This document shows, in pieces, positions 1-13,812 of a DNA stretch of 64,000 bases. Positions within the stretch are counted from its first letter, which is position 1. Each line of letters starts with the position of its first letter. The position numbers and the translations under genes were made by a program. Under the pieces are notes generated by a model. The model was not told the DNA's origin, did no database searches, and was given only the letters and a program-made list of their open reading frames with translations. The DNA is from Trichinella spiralis (lineage: Eukaryota > Nematoda > Enoplea > Trichinellida > Trichinellidae): NCBI GenBank assembly GCA_000181795.3, contig CM012953.1:706473-770472 (forward strand). The letters run 5' to 3'.

Positions 1-411
1 ACTGTTGAAAAGCAAAATCTAATTTGACACAGTTGAACAAATTCTAATGAAATTTATTAAATTAGGCGCAAATATTATTTAAAAAATATAAATAAGTCAG
101 AAGTAATATAAGCTATTCAAATAATTACAATAGCGGAATTTATCATCTATGTGTATGTGCTTCTTTTATATTATTATGTTTTTTATATTATTGTAGCACA
201 GAATATTTACAAATTTCCATAGGCATAGTATCAGATGTTGCAAAAATTATTTGTAATAAACATTCAGTTTATTCATATTGCAATTCAAAAATGCGTATAA
301 TTTACTTTTCATACAAGGAAAAGTATAAAAGCATTTGCTGTTATTCATTAGTTAGAATCATTAGAATAGAATAAAGTCATAGTTAGAATCAGAAAATATT
401 TCTTATAAAAA
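1..411. other. AT-rich upstream region, no gene seen
   Basis: No convincing coding exon is visible. The last 90 bases probably hold the core promoter of the cystatin-like gene that starts at 412. Confidence 0.4.
324..330 (+). promoter_or_regulatory. Candidate TATA box of the cystatin-like gene
   Basis: A perfect TATAAAA lies 82 bases before the ATG at 412, a plausible spacing for a short 5' UTR. The region is AT-rich, so a chance match is possible. Confidence 0.35.
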
Positions 412-2747
412 ATGATCTTCAAGTTTTGCATTTTATTGGTATTTTTCTTCACCGTTAGCGAAGCTCAGGTAACTACAACTAAAATATAAATATATAAAGC
501 ATTTGTAAAAGCGTCTTATTAAACATTCTTGAAAGTTATAAACTAATTTATCATTGCATAACTGAATTTAATCATCGCTTTAAAATTATTATTGTACAAG
601 GTGAAAATGGAGGAGATGTTTCTCTTTTAATTTCTAAAAATTCGAAAAATTATATTGTAATAAATATTGGTAATACAGTTAATGAGCGGGTAAGAGATTT
701 GAAAATGAAAATGAAAATGAATATATTTTATTTAAATTTTCATTTATATTAAAATAACGTTACTTTAAATATTAAAAAACATTTAAATTTGTCGAAACAT
801 CGTATGACTTAGTGAAACATTAGCATGCGGTGTTAATTTTAACATACAGATGCTTGGTGGAGCAACTCATTGGGTCGAAGTCGATTCATTTGCAATTTAA
901 AAATGCTTCAAAAATATCATTAATGATAGTAATAGAAAGAATGAGTGGGGCTTGGTAGAATTATCGAAAAACTTCTTTAAAGGTTTACATACTGAAATTC
1001 AATTTCTTCTGTCACTGAATACAAAATTTTTTATTTTCACAAATTTTAATTTTATTACATTTTACATTTACAAAGCATAACGGTAAAGATTTAATAAACA
1101 GGAAGAGCAACCATATATAGCAGTTATTGATTCAACTGATTTGAGAGAAGAGAATCCTTTCGTATCACAAGAAGCAAAGGATGCGTTATTCAAGTGGAGC
1201 TTGAAACAATCATCTGGTGTATATAAGAAACTGATGAAATCAGAGAAAAGTTCAACAGTGGGAAAAGATACTTCCATAAGAGTTTGGTTACAAGATACAG
1301 ACTGCCCAATTTTAGAAGTAAGTTTTCAAAAGAATGAAATAATTAGCATAACTTGAAATCTATCTGCATATGATTCATTGTTTAGAAAAAACTTTCTTCA
1401 TATGCTGACATCGAAGCAAAATGCAATGGCATGAGCCAGTCCAAAGATTGCACAATTCGGTTTAAAAATCCAGACATGAAAAAAGTTTCATTAACATGCA
1501 TAACAAGAAAAGATGTGAGACCGGTAAGGATTCCAGTTCATCTTAATCATTGAAATATTAAAAGTTTCTTGATTATAGTATTGCAGAATAAAATTATTAT
1601 AAAATCATTCCATAGATTTAAAATTCTGACATCTTATTGTTTTCTGTAATAATATTTGGTGATATTTACACTTATATTAATGAACATTTATAAACCAGAA
1701 ACATTTGATGACAGCATCATTTTAATAATTCAATAATGAATTATGCTTCTTCTTACTATTCATCATCATCATTTCTTCTTATTATTCAAATAAAACCAAA
1801 GTTAGCTGAACAAATTTTATTTTACATATGTGTTAATTTCAGTTTCATTTCCTTACTTTACCAGAAACAATTTTAAGAGTTATATATGAGTTACTGAGTT
1901 AAAAAATTTTTAGATTTTTAGTAAATAGCGAATCGTGCGTTGAAATAAAAATGTTTTAAAAATAAGTAAAACAGTTAAATAAAACAGGCTATGATGAAGC
2001 AGTCTGTACCTTTAATGAGAAACTTATTAGGAGCAATAAGATTGTGAAATCTGCTTTTTTCCTTTGTTTTAAAAATGGAAATGTTTTATTTCAAATTAAT
2101 TTTAATTTATTATATTTTGCATATAAAATATAAAACTGTAAAACTTTGAATAAACAGGCACAGCAATCGGGCATACTAGTTGATGACTCAGCTGATCGGA
2201 AAAAAGAATATCCTTCTGTGGCACAACAAGCAAAGGATGCGTTATTAAAGTGGAGCTTGAAACAATCATCTGGTGTATATAAAAAGCTAATAAAATCAGA
2301 GAAAAGTTCAACAGTGGGAACAGATACTTCCATAAGAGTTTGGTTGCAAGATACGGACTGCCCAATTTTAGCAGTATGTTTCTGAAATCATAAAATAATT
2401 ATTAGAGCTTAAAATCTATCTGTATATGACTTATTTTTTAGAAAAAATTTTCTTCATATAATGATATCGAAGCACAATGCAATGGCATAGGCCAGTCGGA
2501 AGATTGCACAATTCAGTTTAAAAATCCAGACATGGCAAAAGTTACATTAACATGCATAGTGAGAAAAGACGTAAAACCGGTAAGGATTCTAATTTAAAAT
2601 GATAATTAAATCTTTGAAAGTTTTTTGATTACAGTATGAAAAAGAAAGATTACTATCAAATACACTAATTGCATAAAGAATTTAATATTTCAGGAACCTT
2701 CATTGACAGTGATGTATAAGGTTTATTTTCATTTAACTGCCATTTAA
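412..2747 (+). CDS. Secreted protein with two tandem cystatin-like modules
   Basis: Six exons in my model: 412-468, 1102-1317, 1386-1523, 2158-2373, 2442-2579 and probably 2694-2747, about 272 residues. Exon 1 encodes a hydrophobic signal peptide ending VSEAQ. Two modules of 118 residues follow. Each is made of a 216-base and a 138-base exon, all in phase 0, separated by a 68-base intron. Each module has a helix (ALFKWSLKQSSGVYKKL), the loop SSTVG, a strand of type IRVWLQDTDC, and four cysteines spaced like those of type 2 cystatins. Cystatins inhibit papain-like proteases through a QxVxG loop; here the loop is SSTVG, so inhibitory activity is doubtful. Trichinella is known to secrete a multi-cystatin-domain protein, and this may be a relative. 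The final exon is the least certain part. Confidence 0.65.
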
Positions 2748-4925
2748 TTATCTGCATAATTAAAATTTCAAAAATTAATTATTATATTTAATGAAAGCAT
2801 TTGTTTTAGGATTTAAAATAGAACTTCCTTTCTGGTACATTAGTAAAATCCCAAAATAATATTCAATTTACAGTATGATTTGAAATTAAAGTCGGCAAGA
2901 TCAAAATCATTATATAATGCTTTTATATGCTACAAATTTTAATTTCAAGGTTTGACAATAATTTAAAAAATATCACAGCATTTTTCATTGTATTTCTACA
3001 TAATATTTGATAATAATATTGCATATTATTCTGAACTGAATTCATTCATATTCTGAATTGAAATGGAAAATGAAATTGTCAGCTCTCAGAAAGAAATTGC
3101 ATGAACACACCGCAGTTAAAAGCAACATTATTGTGTGGTATTATTGAAAATTTTATATGCGAATATTAAATAGAAACAGCTAAATTAAATAAAAATAAAA
3201 GTAGAATATTTTGTCAAATATTTGCTCCTCTACTAATGCGTGAATTAATTAATTAGAATATTTCACTTTTCAATTTGTTTAAAATCACATGTGTTACTAA
3301 AGATTTCTCATTATTTGTAGATTGTACTACAGAGCAGCCAAAATTTGGATGGAACAAGTGCATATGGTGATTCAGATGATGTCTCAAAACAAAGAATATA
3401 ATTTTTAGCTTTATTTCTTAAATTAAATCTAGACATAGGACTTGCATATGAGTTTTGATTGTAAATGGTCAAAAACTGATTTTGATTATAGTCAGAAAAC
3501 AAACGTTACTTCTCAGCTGTTGAAATCACAATAAAAATGCACATATTGTAAAGCAATATTTTGGCATTTGTGAATTAATTTCACATTTTTAAGATTATTT
3601 TTTTTTATACATTTATTATTTTAATTCAGAAATAAATACCATACAGATTCAATTATTTCAACAAATGAGAAAATGAATTGTGTTCACATCATTTTTATTT
3701 ATAGTACTACAGTGCGGTAGCTATCAGATATTTATGACTGTGAAGAATGATAGACTTTCTACTCAGGTGAGAAAACAAAAACAGCTGCATGAAAATACAA
3801 TCTGTTGTTTCTTCTACACTTAGGATGTCTTCCAAAAGCTTAAGAAATGCACTTATATCAGCCGTACTATTGTATCGTTTCAATATGAAAACTCATAATG
3901 TAATTTTTAAAGAAAATGACTGATTCTTCACAGTTGCCTAGAAAACATAATGCGTGATGCAAATCCATCACAAAATGCTCTCAACGAACTCAAATGTGAA
4001 CCATTTCAAGGCGTAATGTGCAGAAATCACTAAAAATAACATTCACTTATCATGTAACGATCCAAACGCGGCCAAATTCGAATATTATAAATCGCTGCAT
4101 ATAATGAATATTCATTTCACTTTTTATTAAAATTGGAAGAAAATGCTCGTTTATCACTTGATAATGCTGCGAAGAAAATCAAATTGCATGCACATCGTTG
4201 TGAATGTTGATGAAGAGCTGTCAAAATTATCATTCAAATTTTCCTGCTGTAAAGGAAAGATTTGTAATCACTTTTATTAAATGTACATATAATTATTATT
4301 TAAAGTTGAATTTGATTTCAATGCTTGCAAATATTTCAAGGTATTTTTTTTCAGAAATTCACAATTACCACTTTTTCAAATTTGAAATTTAATTTATGCT
4401 GAAATAATAAATACTGAGATAAAAATTACTGGCTAATGAAATAAGATTTCAATCAAACATGTTCAAATCCGTGCAGCAAACATTCATAAACAGCTGCTAT
4501 TGACGACAGTTGCCATTTGTCGCATGTCAACAAGCAAGTTTAAACTTGCATGTTGTACGTTGTTTTTTGCATGCTTGTTTTGTTGAAAAAGCACGAAGCG
4601 GTAAAAATAAGCATGCACAATAATTACATGACAGTAATATTATAGATATAAAATAAAGATAACATGACGGTGACAGATAAAATGACAGACAACATACTCG
4701 TGTAACAATAACAAAGAAGTAAAAAAAATCAAACTGATTTAACAATGCGAGTACAAGTGAATTGCTATTTTTGAATATTGGTTAGTATAACAATATGAAC
4801 AAGTGTAAGTTTTACAAGAGAATAAAAATTAGTAGTAATAGCAGTAGTAGAGATGATAAATAAAATAAGTATAACATTATAATTAATATCTGCATTTGAA
4901 ATATCTCGACGACAGTGTTCGTTCG
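2748..4925. other. Intergenic; possible decayed cystatin-like exons
   Basis: No complete gene is visible. Two similar segments, near 3319-3345 and 3702-3725, each follow an AG and share a GTACTACAG core. The second opens a 20-codon reading frame ending in CAG before a GT at 3768. They could be 3' exons or remnants of further cystatin-like modules. No cysteine pattern supports this. Confidence 0.3.
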
Positions 4926-7900
4926 CTAGTTGATATTGGAGGATGCGTCAGATAATTCATTTGGACTAGGTGGCGGATTCCGTGGACTTCTGGTTAAATA
5001 TGGACGCTGCTTGTTCACTGCACAACGACGAATTACACTCGACGCCACACTACCGCTGCTTCTTGGAGAAGGCGGAGGTGGAACTGGATTACTACTTCCG
5101 CTTAACAATGGTTGACTAGCATTGGAATCGATTTCTTCTTGTTCTATTGCTAAATCCTCTGGCTCTTCTTCTTCTTCTTCTGTTATTTTCTCGTCATCAT
5201 GTTTTTCTTTTTTCTCTACAGTTGATTTTGTTGCCATTTCTGGAAACGATTCCGCAATTGCAATCGAGCCGATCATTTTCGGTTTCGCTTTACATATAGC
5301 TGCTAAATTGCTCATTTCCACCGATGCTGAATACGGTGGTGGTGGTGAATTTCCACGATAACAACTGAATGGATGAAATGGCGCCGCTTCGCCGACGGCA
5401 AACAACGATGCATTACGGTTTGCTTGAAGTAGCCATTTTCCGATTCGCTGAGCATCACTACTGCAGGTCGAAACCACTGTTCCACTGACTGGACTTGGAG
5501 GAGGATTGATCGGAGGCAATGTGATACCTATTTTTACACCACTGTCGCTATTACTGCTGCTCGATTTTCCAGTCAAATCTGGCCGACTGTGCAACGGTTC
5601 AACCGATCTACTAAGGATTGACGGTTTACCAACACCAAGACGATAACTGAAAAATGACAAAAGAAGGAAAAAATTATGCAAAAAAAAAAGAACTCATCAA
5701 TCAATAAACAAACATTCGACAATATCTGTTTAGAAATTTTGCCTGGCAAATCATACCGATATTCAACTGTGGTCGATACGGTCCTAGCACCGCTCCCTTC
5801 TGCCGTAGTTGTATTCACCAGTTCAATTTCTACTGGTTGCACATTCAATCCGTTCGGTCGACGACAAAAAGCATACATCACTAACAGAAGCACAGAAAAC
5901 ACACCAAAACCGACGACAACGACAATTATGTAAGTGACTGCATCTTTGGTAGGAAAAATTAGCTTTTTCCACTTTGAACCTGACTCTGATGCACCGCAGT
6001 ACAGTTCATCACTTCCATCTTGACACTGTTTCACTCCATCACAAAGCCATGATCTCGCAATGCACACACCAGAATGAGGTTCTAAATACAGGGGGAGGAA
6101 AGGGAAAGGAGAGACAAAAAACAAAGCTAAATTTCATCATCGTGTTCAAAAATAACAAAACATCCTTACCTGGACCAGCACAGTGAAACTGATTCGCAGG
6201 TTCACTACAGAAGCAATATTCATCAGAGCCATCTTCACAATCCGGCTGACCGTCGCAGATGTTGAGTCGATGAATACATTTGCGCTCGTTGGCGCATTCA
6301 AACTCGTCCAACTGACATCGTATGCACGTTTCACTTTCGTCACTTCCGTCCGCGCAATGAACCACTTTGTCACAATAATTACTGTGATCAATGCATTGCA
6401 ATTTATCTTTACACTGCCATTCCCACTGGCGACACTGGACGACGGGCAAACATCTGACTCCACTGCTGTCCAACGCCATGTTCTCGGGACAAGCGCACTC
6501 TGCTTCCAACGGGCGATTATCCGGTTCAACTTTCAACAAGCACAAATGACTGCAACGCTTCTGCAAGCACGGACTTCGGCCGATCACGGCCATACCTGCC
6601 GTGTCGCCGTCGACTGCCAAAACGCTGGTCAAATCACGCAAACGTTCCACAACCGTTTCCCGACCATTTCCAGAATTTTTGTTCACCATCTCAACTTTGT
6701 TCACACCTTGGTTAACGAAGTACATCGTCTGCTTGAAAATTGTCAAACTGGACGGATGATCAACGTGGTAGACCAGCGTCTTTCTGCTTCGACCCCTGCA
6801 ATCAACGCTCGATATGTACTTATAGCCCAGATCAATCCAAAAAATTCGATTTCCGTCCCCGTCAAAAGTCAAAGCTTCCGGATGAGCAATATTTTCAGAC
6901 ACGATGAAGTGACAATTCGAGCCATCCATATGACACAGAACAAGTCCTGCGGGAGGTCCGTGATTTGCAAACAGCAAATATCTAATCGAATATTATTTGT
7001 TATTTTTCTCGTGTTGCATTTTGAAAAAAAAATCTGTTTAATGCACACCTCTTCTTAGGGAACAAACTCACAGCCCGAGGTCTGTATTCAGGTGACGCTA
7101 CAATACCACCCAGCGGTCGAATATCGTTGCTGTTGAAAATTCGTGTCGCGTTCAAGGTGTTCGTATGTTCACAACTCCAAAACATCGTCTGCGAATACGG
7201 GTCGAAAGCTATATCATACGGAGGCTGTTCAGCGTCGAATCGAGACAATTTTATCTCTTCAGTCTGTATAGATTATAAAATTTGAAAAAAATAAATTTCT
7301 AAATGCTTTCATGTGATATGGACGTAAACAGAAAACAAATACACCATTACCGTTCTACCACTGTCCATTGCCCATCTGAGGGTGTTTCTGCTCATTTTGT
7401 GGTCCGAAACGGTGCTCAACCAGAATATCCGCCTGTTCAACGGATCATATTGCAACGAACGTACGCTGGTCTGTTGATTAAACGGCAAAGTCATCATCGG
7501 ATAATCGTCAATGTCGTGTCGATCTTTCACTTTCAACCGAAGAATGAAACCATTGTGGGATATCAGTAGAAACGTCTCCGGTGCTGCAGAAAGTTGATCA
7601 GTGAGATGAGTTTCAATATTAAAACACGAAATTAATTACCAACGCAAGACCGACGGTCGGCAGCAAGGGCGAAGTGAGTTGGACACGCACAACGGCAAGA
7701 TCGATCCGGTGCGGAAATGAACAAACTTTCACAGTGTCTTTTCTTTATCACGCACTGGTTCCAACCTGAAAATCCAAATCCACAATTGGACGAGTAAAAA
7801 GAAACAGAGAATCGAGATTTAAAAAAATTTGAAATGCAATGAAAAGCTCGAATCAACCTTTCTGCTTCAGCGCGTGCACGGCAACCAAGTTGATGATGAA

Positions 7901-10900
7901 ATGCAAATCCAAGTGCAAAGTTGAACGATTTTTGCCGGTTGTTTTGTCGCAAATTTCAATAGCCTGCTTTCTCCAATTTGCCCAGTACAAAAAGTCGCCG
8001 TATTCGGTCAACACGTACGGCTGTATGGACCGTTCGCGTACAATCAGCCGACGCGCACTTCCGGTCAAATCGATCGACTGGATACTGGGCATGTCCACTT
8101 CTGACCAGTAGAGTCGATCGTTGACGTAGTCGACAGTCAACGCGAATATCCGGCCCACATCTTTCAACAGTGTGATTCGATTTCGTCCGTCCAATTCGGC
8201 GCGTTCCAGCCGCGGCGGTCCCAACCATTCGGCCCAGTACAAATATCCAACAACGGGATGCACGACCAACGCCCTTGGATTAGTGCCACGCCAGACCACT
8301 ATTCGCCTAGATTTGCCGTTCAAGTCGGCCATTTCGATCATGTGATGACCCGAGTCGGACCAGTACATGTTCTCGGCTAGCCAGTCGATGGCGAACCCTT
8401 CGGGATGTTCAATACTCGAATTGATCAGAACTTCAATTCCACTCCCATTCATGTACGCTCGAGATATGATCTGTGAAATAGAAATTTTCACATACTTAAT
8501 AATGCAGTTCAGTTGGAAAATTTACTCCCGACGATCCGTATCTTCCTGTCCAAAATATTTTATTCTGACTGTAGCAATAGTCGAGTGCAATTGGTTGACT
8601 GACATTCAACAAACGAAGCCGATCCAAATTCGCTAATGTGCTGGATAGCGAAACTCGCAAAATATCGTTCTAAAAGCATCAAACGTATATATATATATTG
8701 GAAATGTAAAATATTTGTTTAATCCTACATTATCCCGTTGAGTGAACATCAAAAATGCAACTGGAACTGTGCATGTTGTGCCATCTTCACCAAGTTCCCA
8801 ACCTATGGGACAAAGACAAACTCGACCAGTAGGACGATAAAGACACAAGTGAGAACAATTTCCATTTCGAATACTGCAGTCGTTTGTAATGTCTGAAATT
8901 ACAAATCTCTTATTATTTTTCACACAGCTCTGCTCTTTTATTAATAGAACAATCTTACGGAGAACTTTTGTCGAATAAGCCGCTTTGATACCCATCAAAT
9001 CAGCCATGTTTTCATGCAAATCGGTTTGATCTTTTCCGTCAACTTTATGAGCACGGCACAATGACCGTCGCTCCCAATCACTCCAGTATACATAGTCGCC
9101 TAAACAATATTAATAATAACAAAAATAATATTCAAAATGTTCAAGTGGAAAAATTACCCAACAATGAGAAACCGTAAATGTGACCGTGGGATTGTCTAAG
9201 TGTTACACGTCTGCTCAGAGCGTCGACCATGTCGGCACTTTCAATTATACCGACCGTCGCTTCAGCCCAGTAGACACGTCCATTTTCAATGTCCAACGCA
9301 AGACCGTTCGGCCAACGCTTGGCATTGAAACTGATCCAAGTTGACCGTGAAGAACCATCCAAATAGGCACGTTCAATTTTCGGTTTTGCTTCATCCCAAT
9401 CTGACCAGAACAGCAATCTGCACAAAAAAAACAACAATTAAATATTTATTTTTTTAAAATTTATTCAATAAAAGTGTAAAGTGTACCCTCTCATAGGGTC
9501 GACAGCTATGGCTCGAGGTTGACTCAAACCTGTGGAGATCAAAATTCTTCTTGCCGTGCCATCCGAACGGGCTACTTCGATGCGATCCATTTGCGCATCA
9601 GTCCAATAAACATTCCTAGCAACCCAATCAAACGCAATACCATCGGATAAACCGAATTCGTTCATCACAATGTCGGTCTCTTCTACAATTTAAATCGATA
9701 CGTTTTTCAAAAAGCTTCGTTATTCAATGCAAAAAATAAAAATTTCATCATCACCTGAACCGTCAAGTTTTGCTCGGCGAATCATTTTCTGATCATTGTC
9801 TGACCAATAAACAAATTTCTCCACTGGATCATAGTCAACAGCTACCGCTTGTTTAATACTTTGCACGTTCAACGCGTAATCTGAATAATCCGGTGTATCT
9901 AAAGACAATATGCGAATATCCGAACGCCGAGCCACTATTAAAATTTCTTCAGGACCTGAAAATGAAAAATACACACATTTACACATGTGCATATGCAAAA
10001 TTGATTTCGAAAAAAAAAAACAAATTACCATCAAGACAAGTAATATTATCAGGAGACATTTTCACACCCGTCGGACAACCGCAGGACCAATACGGTGCTT
10101 CAGGTATCAGAAAACATAAATGACTGCAAACAGCATTATTTTCACATGGATTTTCTTCTTCTGAAAGAAAAACATATATGTAGTAAATAATAGTTTTTCA
10201 CATAATCTCAAACACTAAAGAACTCACTATTCGGCTGGGAACGTGAATCATAAATTTTCAAAGCGTACGGCTTGATCTGATGTACCCGCAATCGTTCCGG
10301 ACGTACGCAGCCTTTTATTGAACACCAAAAAATGCCAGCATCATAAATATCACTCCAAAAAACTAACGACTAAAATTTAACTTGAATAAAATCGTTTCCT
10401 CCAATAATAATATTTAGTGTGCAAATGTGAACCTCAAAAACTGCCAGTACAAATGGACGAGACAAATTTTTCACTACAACAATTAACATGGAGCCGTCGA
10501 GACGAGTGGATAAAATTCGATTGTCGTCGTTGTCAATCCAATAAATTCGTCCCTCGCCGTGGTGGACGGTCAAACTTTTTGGCAATGAATAACCCGATCT
10601 GAAAATCGTCTTACGATGACTGCCATCCAGCCACGCCCTTTCGATTGAATGTCGGTGAGCGAAATTGTGAAAAAAGATATAACTGTCGAAAAAGAAGAAA
10701 AAATTCATTTGTATTTTCAAAAATTTTATTCATAAATATTCTCATTTATTATTGTACCTGTGAATCGGATCAACTGCGATGCCGTGAACGTTGTGCAAAT
10801 TTTCAAAAATTAGCACTTTGCGATAAGCTGGCATGTGATCAACGTTGACCACTTCGATTCGATTTGTTTCCAAATCGTACCAGTAAACTTTATTCGTTAC

Positions 10901-11672
10901 CCATTCGACGGATATTGATCCAGAAGATGGGAAAACAATTCGAGCAACCACTGATAGTTCCTGTTATTTGAAAATATAAATTAAAAAAAATAAATAAACA
11001 TAAATAAATAAATATATATATATATATTATTGCACATAACAACTTCATTCATTCATTCATTAAAAATACTTTTATCTTCAAAACTATTATTATAATTGCA
11101 ATATTAACTATACAATTAAATTACTATTACTAAGAATTCTTACATATATATATAATACATATGATTCTTATACTTTACTCTCTTCATCTGAATAATTATT
11201 CCATCAACTCCATTAAATTTTGTCCTGTTGCAACTAAGAAAAACAAAAAAATTTGCTCAAAATAAACTTTTTTCTATGTCTAAACTATTTCTAAATTTTA
11301 AAAATGCACAAAAATAAAATCTTTAATAAAAAGTGTAATTTTTATTGATGATCATACTTGATGTGTTCCTCTAACATTTATTTTAACAAGCTGGTCATGA
11401 TTGTCTGTGTAAAAGACCAGATCATCTTTGATGAGCACATCCATCGCCATGCAGCTTTCCAAATGACGCACAACTGCAGTGTAATTCTTTTTATTCTCAT
11501 CGTACGATACAATACCAATTTCTTCAGTTTGATTTAAAACCATAAATTTGGGGAAATTCTCTATACAAAAAAATATGTATAAGGAAAACACACAAAAAAA
11601 TATTTTTCACATACCCGGCGAACCGATACAGTGGAGCGAGAGCAAAATTAGGAAAACATTAACAATATACAT
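4926..11672 (-). CDS. LRP5/6: LRP5/6 (Arrow)-type Wnt co-receptor
   Basis: Nineteen exons from ATG 11672 to the stop at 4926 join in phase to about 1,712 residues (human LRP6 is about 1,610). Exon ends on the minus strand include 11672-11615, 11560-11358, 10960-10758, 10682-10433, 8470-7858, 6981-6170, 6081-5757 and 5646-4926. The order is signal peptide; four YWTD beta-propellers, each followed by an EGF module (EGF1 10160-10029, EGF2 8892-8729, EGF3 7765-7640, EGF4 inside exon 17); three LDLR-A repeats with DGSDE cores; one membrane helix (residues about 1413-1440); and a 270-residue tail. The tail has three PPPSP motifs ([27 protein letters not shown]) and one PPPPY. In LRP5/6, phosphorylated PPPSPxS motifs bind and inhibit GSK3 and recruit Axin. 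This layout separates it from LRP4 and megalin. Divergent from the HIPK gene. Confidence 0.95.
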
Positions 11673-13812
11673 GGCCGAATTCTGAATATTATGGCAACTG
11701 CTTCTGTTTCAACTTCACAAACTACATGCTGCACATTACATTTCAGCTATGAAAAAAGCAAACTAAAAATATTAATAAGTAATTAAGAAAAATGTTTTAA
11801 ATTTTCAGCAACAATGTAACAAAACCAACACACGTACTCGTAACGCACGATCAACTGAACAATTAAATGGTCGAGTAATTACTAAAAATAAAACTCATGC
11901 AGGCAATTATGCAAATTAGTTGCTCCAATTAAATTTTCTTATGAATAATTCATTATCAAAGCAGCAAGATTTAGTCTTTTCTGATTTATCCCACACCTAA
12001 CCGACACGTCTCTTTTCAAAATCTTAGATAAAAGTAAAAAAATAATACATTTAATCTTGTAAAAAATTTAATAGAGCTCCAAAACTACTTTGAAAAATTT
12101 TTTAATATACAAATAAACAAAGTTGCACAACAAAATAAAAAACGAAATTTTAAAAATATTATGGGCATTAAAGTTGAACGTGTAAAATACCCCAGATAAC
12201 CCTGAAAAAATTTAAAACATTTTGCAGTACAGTATTTCAATGCTTTTAATTAAAACATTTGATTATTCAATATCATCATTCTTAAAAGGAAAAATACTTT
12301 TTTGTAACGAAAGAAAATTTTCAAAAAATGTCTATAAAAAATACACAATGCAATGTAAAAAGCAAAGTATTCATTCTGTAAAAAAAAGATGAATAATACA
12401 TTAATGTCTAATTTTAAATTTTCATAAATACTCTCATTAAAAGTCACATTTGCTCAATAATAATACAACAACAGTTATATTTGATGGTTGGGTAGCCAAA
12501 AATGCAACTTTTCAAATTCAAACTGATACTTTCAACAAAATTTAAATCTACATTTGCAATTCAATTCCAACTACCATTAAAACAGTATACTTCACCAGTA
12601 AATGGGAAACAATGGGTTGCAATAGACATGATTCACTGCCTCATTTGTGACTTCAAAATAAATATGATATAATACATATATGCAATTTAATAACAAATGA
12701 TAGCTTTGTCACATGTTAAAAAAATATAAAAACACAAATATCAGCTATTACGCAGCGTAATTCCCGAAGATTGCTTGAAGAATGTAAAAATACAAAATTT
12801 CGAAATGCAAAATTGTATTACATAATTTGACAAGAATACAGTAGGATGATTATTAAGGATATATAAAACAAATAAAGTTCTTATTTAAAATTGCTTATTA
12901 CTAAGAAAGTGATTTTTAAAATTTTGTTATAAGATCTGTTTAATTTAATTTTATTTAATAATATTATGTTTAATGTTTTCATTTTTTTATTTATATTTTT
13001 CATTCAAAAACTCGTACATCGTCAAGTTAAATTGAAGTGTCATATGAAAAAATTTTGCATTATATAATTAGTTCTGTATAGTTTGCTTGAATAATATAAG
13101 CTAAAATGAATGAGAATGTTTCTTTAGCACTGAGAATTAAATATATTAAAGAAATTACAGCAATGAGATTTAATTTCAAATAAAATAAATGCGATTTTAA
13201 TCAAATATAAAATAAGTTTAAAACTTAAACAAAAAATAGCATATGCTTTATACAACATTCATTTGAAACACACATATTTTACGACAAAATAGTTTATTTG
13301 CTAATATTTATACTTGCTTATCATGATACTGTAACAATAAATAAAGTTGTTTATGTTTCGCCGATTGTGCGGCGATTCTATGGTTGTTTTTTTTCATGTA
13401 CGAATTCTACGCATGTTAGAAGATAGATTATTGTTTTTTTCAACTAACTAATCGTTTTGCAATCGTTTGATGGTTGCAAAATGGTGGTTATGACAATGTT
13501 TTGGCATCTCCTGTCGGCTGTCTGTAATGTCATGCGTCAGCTGTTTGTTTATTTGTAAAATATTTAATGTTTTTTATTTCAGGAATAAACGGAACTCGTT
13601 ATTTCGGAGTTTTGTTGAGTTTAAGCATTGAAATTCTATTCTATAACGAATTTAACAGTGCTTGAAATTTACTGGTCATTTATTAATTTCACTTGAAAAA
13701 GAAAAGCTGGCTTACGTCGCGTGATCAACTGTTTCGTATCCAGTTAGGTAAATTCTATAGTTATTTACGGTGTTTTTTATTTTTTCTAATATTTTTTAAC
13801 GATTCTTTTTAG
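11673..13812. other. Intergenic between divergent LRP5/6 and HIPK genes
   Basis: About 2.1 kb of AT-rich DNA holding the promoters of two divergent genes. The part from about 13,360 is less AT-rich and probably lies near the HIPK transcription start. GT and AG candidates (for example CAGTTAG before GT near 13746) suggest noncoding HIPK 5' exons. No protein-coding gene is supported. Confidence 0.5.

Noticed and set aside
6183-7058. 291-codon plus-strand frame
   Set aside because: It lies antisense to LRP5/6 exon 17, which has clear EGF and LDLR-A motifs; the plus frame has no domain and no codon logic.
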